From Sclerotiophoma versabilis (Eukaryota > Ascomycota > Dothideomycetes > Pleosporales > Didymellaceae): 64,000 nucleotides of DNA. The notes beneath the pieces were generated by a model that saw only the letters and a program-made list of their open reading frames with translations, had not been told where the DNA came from and ran no database searches. Location of the stretch: contig JAAROD010000014.1 in assembly GCA_012274445.1 (NCBI GenBank), positions 737,001 to 801,000 on the forward strand, read 5' to 3'. Below, piece after piece: positions 54,631 to 64,000 of this stretch (within the stretch, counting starts at the first letter, position 1; every line of letters starts with the position of its first letter). A program made the translations under genes and the position numbers.

Positions 54631-55982
54631 TCATGTTCCGGTGCTGGTATGATCGGAAGTGACTGGTGTAGAGACGGCACTCCAGGTTCTTGAGTTCAGG
54701 ATTCGTCGGGGCCATTCCAGCCACTTGAGGAGCTCAGGCGTTGCCGCAAGTAGCTGTTCGCAAGCTATCAAAAGCCACTGCGGCCAGTTTCCGACCCACC
54801 AGACAGGACGAGCTTGCGCCAACAGCGCAGCGAAATAGGCAATGATGATGCAGGCAACTGGGTCGTGAGCCGAGACCAAATGCATAAAATGCTCTTGCAA
54901 TTGGGCGGCCCAGCCAAGGATCAGGGAATATTCATCACTTCGCGCTGATACGTGACGGAGTCGCACTGAAGTTTTGTGGAGCTGTTCGATCTCAGCCAAG
55001 CAGGTGTCTCTTTCCTGAACATTCAAAAAGTACCCGGTCAACTCTTTCAACGCTAGGATCTCTGGAGTTGAGTCGTCTTTGCCCCGTGCGTCAAGAGAGT
55101 CTGTATCGTCGCCTTCAGCTAAATCTACCAGATGAGCGAACACGCTGGTATCCTTGATTTCCAACCAAAATGGCATAACGACCATTTTGATGCCAGCTAG
55201 AAGCCTAAAGCAGTGATGAATACCGTCGATTGGGTCTTCTGGTTTTTCCAACTGTGCTGAGCCGAGGTTGTACGTGAACAGCATCGTAGATGTCATGAAC
55301 ATAGGAATAGCTCTCTCGATATTAGGTGCCTCGAGATGTTTTCTGTAGATGGCTAGTCCACGGGAGATGTGTGAATCAGCCTGCAGAAGAAGACTTTGCC
55401 GGTCTGAGCCAGGCACGATGAGCGCCTTATGCACGGCGGAAAGAGCCAGGTAACCGTGAAGGAGAGGAGGATGCTGGAATGCAATTTCAGTACACTCGTC
55501 GCGCCAAAGGTAGTCTTCCTTGAAGGAGATTTCGTAGGGGCGCAGAGATTGGTAGCATTTTGACATCCAATGGTGCAACAACCGAAGGTCCGGTATCGAA
55601 AGATCAGCATCGCTTGGTTCAGAATTGGCAGGACTGTGGATAGGTTGTTGCTCCATGTTCAATGGCGACAGGTGACTGGTTCCACTTGACTGAGGTGAGG
55701 ATGCTGAGTATTGATTTTGAATGACCGGCCAATTGCAGTGGATATCCAATCTCACACAGTTTCCGCATCGCGGGCGAACTTCGTTGCACTGAGAATCGCA
55801 TTAGCAGAGGTATTCGTCACTTGACGGGATTTCGACAAAGGACTCGGAGAAGCCTTTGACCACGCTCTGATTGGCTATATCGAACCCAGTTGACTTACCT
55901 TCGTATGTCGTTTCTTACATTCCCAACAGCCTTTACGACTTTTCGTGTGCGACTTACGCTTTCCAACGCGATTCTCGGTCAT
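54631..55982 (-). CDS. Zn2Cys6 transcription factor (sterol-uptake-control-like layout)
   Basis: Two exons, 55899..55982 and 54631..55788; 413 aa; intron 110 nt. Exon 1 codes MTENRVGKRKSHTKSRKGCWECKKRHTK, and exon 2 resumes CNEVRPRCGNCVRLDIHC. The join builds a complete binuclear cluster C-x2-C-x6-C-x6-C-x2-C-x6-C (Cys 19, 22, 29, 36, 39, 46), so the intron splits the DNA-binding domain. Without exon 1 the gene would look like a truncated protein. The rest matches fungal_trans_2-like regulators: LRLLHHWMSKCYQSL, YLALSAVHKALI, LAIYRKHLEAPN and FMTSTMLFTYNLG. This is the style of Upc2-like and many orphan regulators. Targets unknown; the downstream same-strand RTA1 gene is a possible one. Confidence 0.88.
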
Positions 55983-56441
55983 CCTGGGGTACCATCTGGG
56001 TGCGTTACATAGGCTGTGCAGCAATTGAGATGCAAATGAGAGAGGAATGAATGCACAATCAGACGCTGCGGAAACTGCTAGGGGTTAGTCAGCGCGGCGC
56101 TAGTCGGAGGTGGGCACAATGCCGAACGAATCCTGGCGTGATCGACGCCTGCCTACAAAACGTCTCGTTTTCGTTTAGAAGAACTTTTCATTGATTGATT
56201 TCTTGTGCTGTAGTCAAAACTGAACCCTCTCGGCATGTCAACTGCTGTACAACCGCCCAATTCTCTGTGTGGACGCTTTTGGGACCCTCCATGGCTCCCG
56301 CTAGCTTGTCTTTTGCCTCTCCATCCCAGCCTCCTCAAGCGTCCGGACGCCGACTGCTTTCAGACGTCATGCGTCAGTGATATGCCTTGTTCATCTCACT
56401 CGTTAAATGCTTCCTTCAACGGCTCGTTTCCACCTGTTCTC
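55983..56441. other. Intergenic, nothing recognised
   Basis: 5' flank of the zinc-cluster factor and 3' flank of the next minus-strand gene. No element seen. Confidence 0.3.
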
Positions 56442-56774
56442 TCAATTCCAACTTCTCATCTCGTGGTTGGCATCTGCGTTGCGCCATCCAACGTTCTCTC
56501 GACTCATCTGTTCTAGCGCGCTCAGCTTCTTTGGTTTAAAAGTTGGGTCTGGCGCATCTGCAATTGGCGTTGGTGATGGTTTTCTTTGCTGAGTGGCAAG
56601 GCGCTTGTCCAAAGCAGCCTGCTGCTTTGCGCGCATCTTGTCAATGTTAGCCAAATGTTTGTCGGTAGACGACGTGCGTATCATTATCACCTCTGCTTGC
56701 GCTTGCGCCCGCTCCTCAGGGCTCACGTAAGGCTCGGGGGACGAGGTGCGTGGTTGAGACTGTCCAGCGCCCAT
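56442..56774 (-). CDS. Small possibly N-myristoylated protein, unknown
   Basis: 110 aa, single exon, ATG at 56774. Begins MGAGQSQPRTSSPEP, which fits an N-myristoylation site (Gly2 and a small residue at position 6). Then come an acidic-basic helix (SPEERAQAQAEVIMIRTSSTDKHLANIDKMRAKQQAALDKRL) and a Lys/Pro segment TFKPKKLSALEQMSRENVGWRN. No membrane helix or signal peptide. Layout suggests a cytosolic protein held on membranes by the lipid, inferred from the motif only. Family not recognised. Confidence 0.6.
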   Translation of the reverse strand: MGAGQSQPRTSSPEPYVSPEERAQAQAEVIMIRTSSTDKHLANIDKMRAKQQAALDKRLATQQRKPSPTPIADAPDPTFKPKKLSALEQMSRENVGWRNADANHEMRSWN

Positions 56775-57160
56775 TGCGTTTGTAGACTTTGAGAATCGAA
56801 GAAAATACAGACAAAAAGGTTACGCTACTCCCAAAAAAAGGAAAATAAAACAGACGACTGATTGATGTTGGTAATTGAGCGTCAGCTATTCGTGATCTGC
56901 AACTTCATCTTCCAGGAGTCCGATGTTATATCAAAATATCTTCGCTAGGCCACCAACCTGGTCAATGCATCAGGCACCAACGCTAACCGCGGCACAGACA
57001 AGCTATTAGAGGATATACTACAGAGAACAAAGACATGTGCAACGCAGAATACAGCGATGGCATAAAAAGTCTAAACTCTAGAGAGACTGTACTATCCGGA
57101 AGCGTAGCATACCTCAGCTTTCTGATTTGTGATCTATAACTCGTGCGACTTCCGCGGTGG
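56775..57160. other. Intergenic, nothing recognised
   Basis: Between the small myristoylation-motif gene and the decayed epimerase; no element seen. Confidence 0.3.
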
Positions 57161-58187
57161 CTAAGTTTGAGGCTGAGCAGAGTCGGCCTTGATGGGTAGT
57201 AAGTTTCCAAGCTTTTCCATCTCCCGGAACATCTCAAGTACACTCGCCAGTGTATCAAGAACCGCGCAGAAGCCATACCACCCGGTCTTGTTCATCGACG
57301 GAGTACCAAAGTGAAGGTGAGCAAATTATCCCATAAAGAACTCCCTCAGGTCAGCTTCCGAGGGATTTCCTGTCAATCTCCCATTCGATTTGGCCACCAT
57401 TCTTCCCAGGTTTCCCTTCTTGATGGGTCTGGCGCCCACCGCTCGAGCACAAAGCTGTTGCGAAGCTCCACAGGTGGCCCGTATCCAAGAGGAGCATGCT
57501 TGCCGCAAGTGAAAGGTAATCTGCAGCTTGCTTTTGTCAAACTTTGGGCATTGCACCTCAGACACCCCATACCAGCAGGCCAATTTGTGAAAGAAGCGGT
57601 CCCAGCTAAGAAGGCTTCCGTCTTGAGCGTTGAACGATTATTTCGCGCATTTCTCTCCAAGCACAGCCCACTCACTGAGATATCCAGTCATTCTAGCGGT
57701 CGAGTGGGCAGCTCCGAATTGCCAGGATGTGAAGTCGGCCCCAAAATTCAGCGGTTTGCCCTTGTGGGCTTGTATCGCCTTATAGATTCCAAAAATCACA
57801 TATACGTTCATGGACGCGTGCTCAATATCGCCAATAGTAGCGAAGGGGCGGACGACGTTCCAGTTTTTTCTTCAGACTGGTCTTCAACGCTAGCATCAGA
57901 ACCTAGGGATGATACTGCTCAATGCCGGAGTCAAGATGGAATATGTCTATCTCCAGACTAAGGTGCATGAGAAGCTCCGTATGTTCTGGATTGACATCGC
58001 TCTGACTAATCCACGCGGGATCGCTTTCTAGCAAGCCGCTCACGTAGAGTGATGGTTGCACCATTGATGAACCTGTAACTGAAGGTGATATACGATGAGA
58101 GCCGAAACTTGAGGCTGAGATTGTTGTAGCTCTATCGCTGCAAGTTGAACGGACAAGCTGGAAACTGCATATGTAATTCCGAGTCAA
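57161..58187 (-). pseudogene. Decayed NAD(P)-dependent epimerase/reductase (PRISE-like SDR-e family)
   Basis: Fragments in order on the minus strand match fungal extended SDR proteins of the PRISE type. Near 57990 is DIFHLDSGIEQY (cf. the family's LQTGxKxY segment). Near 57840-57860 is NWNVVRPFATIGDIEH (cf. WxxVRPxxIIG). Then come MNVYVIFGIYKAIQAHKGKPLNFGADF, SFNAQDGSLLSWDRFFHKLACWYGV, APLGYGPPVE..ERWAPDPSRRETWEE, and a C-terminal block ending near 57200 with LEMFREMEKLGNLLP. The N-terminal Rossmann GxxGxxG was not found. Stops lie in the main frame at 57872 (TGA), 57638 (TAA) and 57326 (TAA), and there are at least two frame changes. All three stops are one C-to-T step from CGA or CAA. Family call is from aligned signatures by eye. 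Confidence 0.68.
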
Positions 58188-61088
58188 CGCAAAGCTTGCA
58201 CGAAAGGGCGAGTCTTATTGCACTGAGATCATTCCAATCTTTGAAAGACATAAATTGCACTGAATTATTTCAATATGACGTTGTTGGCTGTGTTCGATGT
58301 AGTAGAGGCAGAGGCAAAGGTCGCAGGCGTGAGCCACTGAACATTCCATGCAAACAGGTCGCAACTTCTTGTGGCTGCACCGTAGCATCATCACGCACTC
58401 AAAAGGCAGCGTCAAGAGATATCAGCAAGAATCCGTGCTGGGTTTGTGTTAGATAGTCTGGCAGGCGTAACACTCGCGTCCGTCGCCTGCAGTTCGGACT
58501 TGGCGAAACTGATCCGACTGGAAATTCAATGCAATCGGAAGCAGTTGCGGATGCATATCGTCGACAATAATATAATTTCATAAAAGCTTTGCGCTTCCAG
58601 ACTCTCCGCGGTCAGAAACTACGTTACTTGCTAGAATTTTGTCATATTTCTGAAGTCCAGAATCAGAAAGACTCCTGCGTTGCGGTTACCGTTCAATTAC
58701 CCTGACGATACCAACTCTAGGGGCTTTCTTGGCAATATTGACTTCTGGAATCATAATTTGAATCTTCCTGCAGCTATCTCTTTTGCCATCCTTCTCGAGC
58801 ATCGGTTGCACTCGGCTCGCAGATGCTACGCACCACACTGTAACTTTATTTACCCTCTTTCGTTGAAAGAACACGTAGGAAGTTTTTGAAGACACAAAAG
58901 CTAAATCAAGCTGACACGAGTCTGCGCCACGTCGAAGGTATCGGTCACCGGTAATCTGCCCGAGCTTTCGCATACGATTTGACTCAAAGCATGGAGCACT
59001 CAACTTGCGGGCGATCTTCCTACTGATACTTCCTGTCTTCTATGCTACAGCCTTATATGTGATGTTCAATCTGCAGAGTCAGATCTATCTGAGGGATGCG
59101 CTTTTGGGTGATCACACCTCTTTGGATCACATGTGCCACATGCCTGGACGCATACGAAGATTAATGTGCGACATCGTAACAGATCCACAATCGGGGTTGC
59201 CGTAAATTTCGGGCACCTATGTTACACTTACACAAAATTATGCCGGGCATTGCAGCTCATCGAGGACACGATCTTTATACTCTTCAGGGTCTCAATAAGC
59301 AATAGAACCCGACAACGAAAGTCACAGCAAGGCTTGCGGGGACACGGACATACGAACCCCAGCTATTGCCGCATTGGTAGCTGGAGAAGGCGGCACTCTT
59401 CTCGACAGCATAGTTGTTCTAACTCCGCTTGGCAAATCGAACCCTCTGTATCCTGCACTTAGTTAAAAGCATATTGGAGTCTACAGCATCGACGCCTTCA
59501 TCCTTACGCAGAACTTAGGCCCTGCAATTCCCTCCCCCAGCCCAATACACCAACCCGACGATGCCAGCTATGGCAAGGTGGGTGTGTTGAACTCAGTAAG
59601 CGATCGAGAACCTGGCGGCGGCTGGCGCTGTACATTGTCCAAGATACAGGAAGAAACTTTCTGCCACTCATCTACTCTTCACGCCACGCTAAACCCTGAA
59701 TGACACGTCTCCGAATACGGGACCCGGGTCCTGTGCCGGTATCATATCGCCAAACGTTGTAACGTTGAAGGACACTCTGGACCGTGATTTGGTCGGTCTG
59801 CCAATCGAGCAGCGAAATATGGTGGCCGTAATCATCGTGGCTGCGCCATATCACCTCAAACTCATAGATAGAAGACCAAGAGGACTTTGCGGATGCGTCT
59901 CAGCCACGTGACTTGCAAGTGAAGGGGCAGTTGATTCTAAGGTTAGAGGTAGTCAATGACCAGTCTGGTACTTGGGTCAATAGGCTGTGCTACTTACCGA
60001 TAGCTGTCGCGCGCCATTACTCGAGAGATAAAGATTGCGCTTGAGAAAGATAGGTTCACCAGATGGTTCAAAACAGTCGTGTTTGCGATGTACGCTACTG
60101 GCTTCTCCGGATATTACAATTCAATTTCTTTACGGAGGCGCTCAAAGGCGTCTAGTGAGACAGGTGGAACGAAGGTGCATGCCGTATCTGCCTGCCACCC
60201 TTACGCTACTGATGGATACAACTGAAGCCACCAAGGTGCGCATTTATTGTACATGCTAGTATAGTTGAATCACACCACAAGGCTGTTGCTTTAAGTTACG
60301 CATTATCTTTAGGAACACAGATGTGACCTGGCTTTGATCAGGGTACGGTGGCTAACAGCTGCATCCATGTGCGAAGGCCACCAATTGAGACTTGCCGTTT
60401 CTCACAATTCACATCCGGCTGCTCCTCGTTTGAAAATCTTGAATGTCGTCCAGTTCTTTTCTGCGTCCGTTCTTAGGTATTCTATATCGAAGAAATGTGA
60501 GTTCACGGTTTTGTTTGCTTTTACTCATTATGACTGTACCCCGATCCATCGTTATCGGTGGGGATTGATTTTCGTTTCCATGGCGAAGCCTGTGTAGTCG
60601 AGCACTTTTACTAATGTAAGCCTGATGTGATATAGAAGATGAAGTAGTGTTAATAAATTGGGTCCGGTCATTGGCAAGTCAAGCTGTTGTCTCACACCAT
60701 GGTAGTCCGTCAAACTCCACAACCCCCCTCCCCTTTCAACAAAAGGGGTAAGACACTAAAAACCTGGCATGCCTGCCATGGCAAGGCTTTACAAGCAACA
60801 AGCTTAGGGCAAGCTCACATATACATGTTTGAAATTCACAACAACGCACTGCTCAAGCAACGACTGGTATCATGGTTTGCCTTAATTCGTTGTGACGAAC
60901 AAGCTAGCATCTCAATGATAACTGTGTCCTTCTCCAGATAGTCGGATCCGTCAGCATTGCCATCGCTTACCCAATGCTGTTACCATAGCGTCAAGGCCGT
61001 TCCTCTAGTATTAACAGGTACATGTACATGTTTTGTAACATATTGTTCAGGAATCCTTAATCATCCATTATCATCCCCATCTTTAATC
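58188..61088. other. 2.9 kb gene-poor region
   Basis: No ORF with domain, splice support or good start recognised on either strand. May hold further eroded sequence between the epimerase relic and the permease. Confidence 0.35.
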
Positions 61089-62617
61089 TTACGATGAGTT
61101 CGAGTTATCAGCACAACTCCAGGCAGAAGATCCACCAGAAGCATTATAGCTGTCGATAATACCGACGATGGATCCATAAGTACCGGCAATTGTTAGAAAC
61201 CAACCACCGATGATCATGAACGCACACCAGCCGACCATGAACATCCACTTGCCCGTCCTGGCATCGCGCCAGTGATCGTACAGCCACATGCAGCCCATAG
61301 GCTGGATAGACATGAGAGTACCGAGGAGAGCGCCAACAAGGGACACAAGTCCGCCGAAAACAGGGATGGCACTGGCGATGACATACGCAACAATAGCATT
61401 ACCAGCGGTGCAACCAATCCAGGTCATCCAATGAGTTGGGGTATTTCTTGTAAGATGCTGGGAGCCACGGAGAATGCGCATGAAAAAATACTTGGCTGCG
61501 AAATGCACGAATAGAGTTGTGCTAACGAGCAATCCGGGAAGGGCAAGACCGTAGCAGACCTTCTTCATCACATGGCCGGCAGAACCAAGAGCTGGCGAAG
61601 ATACGTAGGAACCACAGTAATAGTAGACTACACAGCCAATGGCGATGTAAACCGCAGTCATGGTCCCCTGGCAAATGATCAGGGCACGAGTGTAGTGGCG
61701 GGGCTCGCGCATCTCGGAGACAATGTTAAAGAAAGCTGGAGTCCCCGCGTATGCGAAGACAATAGAAGAGATTGAAGCGAACGCGTCTGCAGGCTTAGGA
61801 GAACCGAACAGCTCAAAATCTGATTTCCAAGGGCCAGGGGTCAAGGGCGCATCGGCGGGACGGTCTTCGAGGCCGACTGCGACTGTCAAGGTCAAGACTG
61901 TTCGAGATTAGTTACCACAACCCGCTGAGCCTGCACAACTGAGTGAATACTTACTCGCACTAAGGATACTAACCACACCAACCCAGGCCAGCCATGATAT
62001 CTTCCCAAGCGTCTGGATACTGCCCAGACCAAATCCAGCAATGGCAGCGACAGCGACGAAGATAGCAGTACAAGCGCCGTGGGACGAAAGAGCGTTCAGT
62101 GCGGTAGAGATACCCAACATTCCAGAGCCAGCAACGAAGATCCAGTACAAGGCGAATGTTACACCAAATATTTCGTAGCCAATGCGACCAAACAGCTTCC
62201 GGCCAACGTCGTCAATGCCATAGACGTCAGGATGCGCTAGTTTAAAGATGCCGACAATATAATTGGACCAGCTTGTCATGGCTGCAATGATCAGAATGAC
62301 AATCACACCAGGGATCAACCCAAGGCTGTGGAAGACCGCAGGAATAGATAGGACACCAAGACCGATTTGCGTTTTCAGCATGAGTACGGCTGTACCTTTC
62401 CAACCAACCTGTTACAATTAATAAATTGAAAAAAGCAGCTGTAAATTCAACGTACAGCGCGATAGTTAGGACCATCTTCACTAATCTCTCCGAAAACCGC
62501 ATCCGTTATGGACACACGTCGCTGTGTACCATGTTGAACAGAGGTTGTCGGATGGATGCCGTTGTCGTCATAGGCATGCTTCTCGGTATCCGTGTATGGG
62601 TCCTTGTAGTCGACCAT
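61089..62617 (-). CDS. Neutral amino-acid permease, Aa_trans (AAAP/Mtr-like) family
   Basis: Three exons in transcript order: 62456..62617, 61955..62408, 61089..61897; 474 aa; introns 47 and 57 nt. The family imports amino acids by proton symport (Neurospora Mtr is the model). Exon 1 codes a hydrophilic N-terminus with FGEISEDGPNYRAVGWKG across the junction. Then MLKTQIGLGVLSIPAVFHSLGLIPG, the first helices typical of Aa_trans, and AAMTSWSNYIVGIFKLAHPDVYGIDDVG. The third exon has SISSIVFAYAGTPAFFNIVSEMREP (a strong family signature) and YTRALIICQGTMTAVYIAIGCVVYYYCG. Late helices end with SIVGIIDSYN. About 11 hydrophobic segments. Substrate specificity not readable. Confidence 0.93.
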
Positions 62618-64000
62618 TGTGAAGGTACAATAAAATAAATACCCCAGACGCTAGGTGGTCGTATAGATCAGTCTAGAGACTCTTAAAAACAGCTGGAGGG
62701 ACTCCTAGATCGCCGAAGACGGACGACATGGGCAGTGTTTATTAAGAGTTCGAAGCCGCCGACCGCTAACTGTGATCGACCTAGGAGTACGTCGGGGGCG
62801 CATAGTGCGCTACAGTTGGGACCGCGCTACCGTAGTGGTACAGTTGTTGATCCGAGCGTGATCGAACTGAATCTGGGCATGTCAGTGTGGATCTTCCACT
62901 GACACCCCGGATTCGATGTAGACCATGCGGGGAAGCCGCCACTTACGAGAGCATATCTAAATAGCTGGGTATTATCTAGGCCTCATAGACCTTCAGACAC
63001 TTTCTTATAGATGCTGCCCATCATATAAAGACGCACACTTCCGAGCTTTGAGCGATCGTTGAAACGCACATCCCTGGGAGATTTACTAAAAGTGGGCCTG
63101 AGATAAGGGAAAGGAGCATGCTTGGAGAAAGCTTGATGCGCTCATTGAAGCTTTATCCACACCACCCAATATACTCTTGTGGCACCTAGATATTCTCCGC
63201 ATCGCTCTTTGAGCATACTGGGCGAAAACAAATACTAGGATGTAAGGCCATAAAACGGCTTAAAACAAGCGAATTGTCTAGGAGCGGAGCCAACCGCAGT
63301 CAGTTGTTCACGTTCCGTGGCAGGGGCTTCCCTTTGCCACATCGAAGAGTGCGAAAAAAAAATAACTCCGAGATGTCACCACAGCAATCGCACACGTAAT
63401 TTGAGCCGCATCCATCAGCCAACGGATGCTAAGCAACGGCACATCCCTAAAAAGCGCATGTTTCCGCGGAGCGTCACACGACCCGCTCCACACTGTCACA
63501 GTCTAGCATCCTGTGGGCTTTTGGGCCCTTATCGTACTAACAAGGGCCCACCAGCCAGTCTGAGTCCTGACATCTGCTAGCCAGTGGGTCATTACTAAAT
63601 AGCGCCTACCTTGAACTGCGAACAGCTGCGCCAAGCTGAAAATTCTGGGGGAACTATGGGGTAGGGCAATAAGCTGCCCCATCTTGAATGTGTGGAGAGG
63701 CTGGTCAAGTTGTTGCAGCCCCTGTGCCATCTCTGCAAGACAGGAAGACAAGAGTTGCGCAACAAATCGTGACATTGTGATGTGAGAAAAACGGTACTGC
63801 GACCGATTAGAGGGCTCGGAAAATGACGCGGAACGGCGGTATCTTACGCCCGGGTTGCAGCGCATTAGCCTGCTGATTAGGCAGGCCTTGAAATCGAAGA
63901 CCGCCTGTCGGGATCAAGGATCGCGCGCTGAACGCCACCCGGTTGCTGCAGATGTTGGCGTAGGGCTGGACCGCAGCAAGTTGCGTGAGATGCCGCGATG
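62618..64000. other. Gene-free right end
   Basis: About 1.4 kb with short frames only. No transposon, tRNA or domain recognised. The promoter of the permease gene is at its left end. Confidence 0.35.

Noticed and set aside
57311..57961. 216-codon plus-strand frame
   Set aside because: It is antisense to the epimerase relic, whose minus-strand motif blocks explain the region better.

Overview
The window reads as nuclear DNA of a filamentous ascomycete. Genes carry short introns, mostly 46-57 nt, with GTRNGY donors, CTRAC-like branch sites and YAG acceptors. The gene set (HET-C2-type glycolipid transfer protein, catabolic quinate enzymes, siderophore transporter, RTA1 and SRF1 families) is fungal. 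Dothideomycetes, probably Pleosporales, is my best guess from protein flavour only; no marker gene was compared. Exon joins below were worked out by hand from reading frames and splice signals.

Region 1 (1-7.3 kb): 3' end of NAD-isocitrate dehydrogenase, mitochondrial inner membrane protease 2, a tartrate/D-malate dehydrogenase-like enzyme, glycolipid transfer protein, a methyltransferase-fold protein and a pirin. Region 2 (7.3-15 kb): sparse; a small membrane protein, a siderophore transporter with two iron-GATA-type sites upstream, and a many-exon coiled-coil gene. Region 3 (15-24 kb): SRF1-like phospholipase D regulator, mitochondrial K+/H+ exchange-related protein, a small unknown, a cupin and cullin-1. 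Region 4 (24-29.2 kb): a partial quinate-catabolism cluster (SDR, 3-dehydroshikimate dehydratase, QutG-like phosphatase, type II dehydroquinase). Region 5 (29.4-31 kb): decayed rhodopsin-domain and GMC oxidoreductase genes. Region 6 (32-42.2 kb): a membrane-anchored unknown, three small coiled-coil ORFs, a seven-exon MFS transporter divergent from TMS1/SERINC, and Mediator subunit 21 divergent from an RRG7-like mitochondrial protein.

Region 7 (42.2-64 kb) is gene-poor. It holds two decayed genes whose nonsense codons are each one C-to-T change from Gln or Arg codons. Among these lie intact accessory genes: a bZIP factor, an RTA1 membrane protein, a Zn2Cys6 factor split by an intron inside its zinc cluster, a small possibly myristoylated protein and an amino-acid permease. 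The picture is a conserved core block passing into an accessory segment shaped by gene decay, possibly old mild RIP.

No tRNA, rRNA, CRISPR, complete transposon or origin was recognised. No clearly new multi-gene system was seen. The best leads are the iron sites, the C-to-T nonsense pattern in the relics, AT-hook motifs on the RRG7-like protein, and the row of small coiled-coil ORFs.
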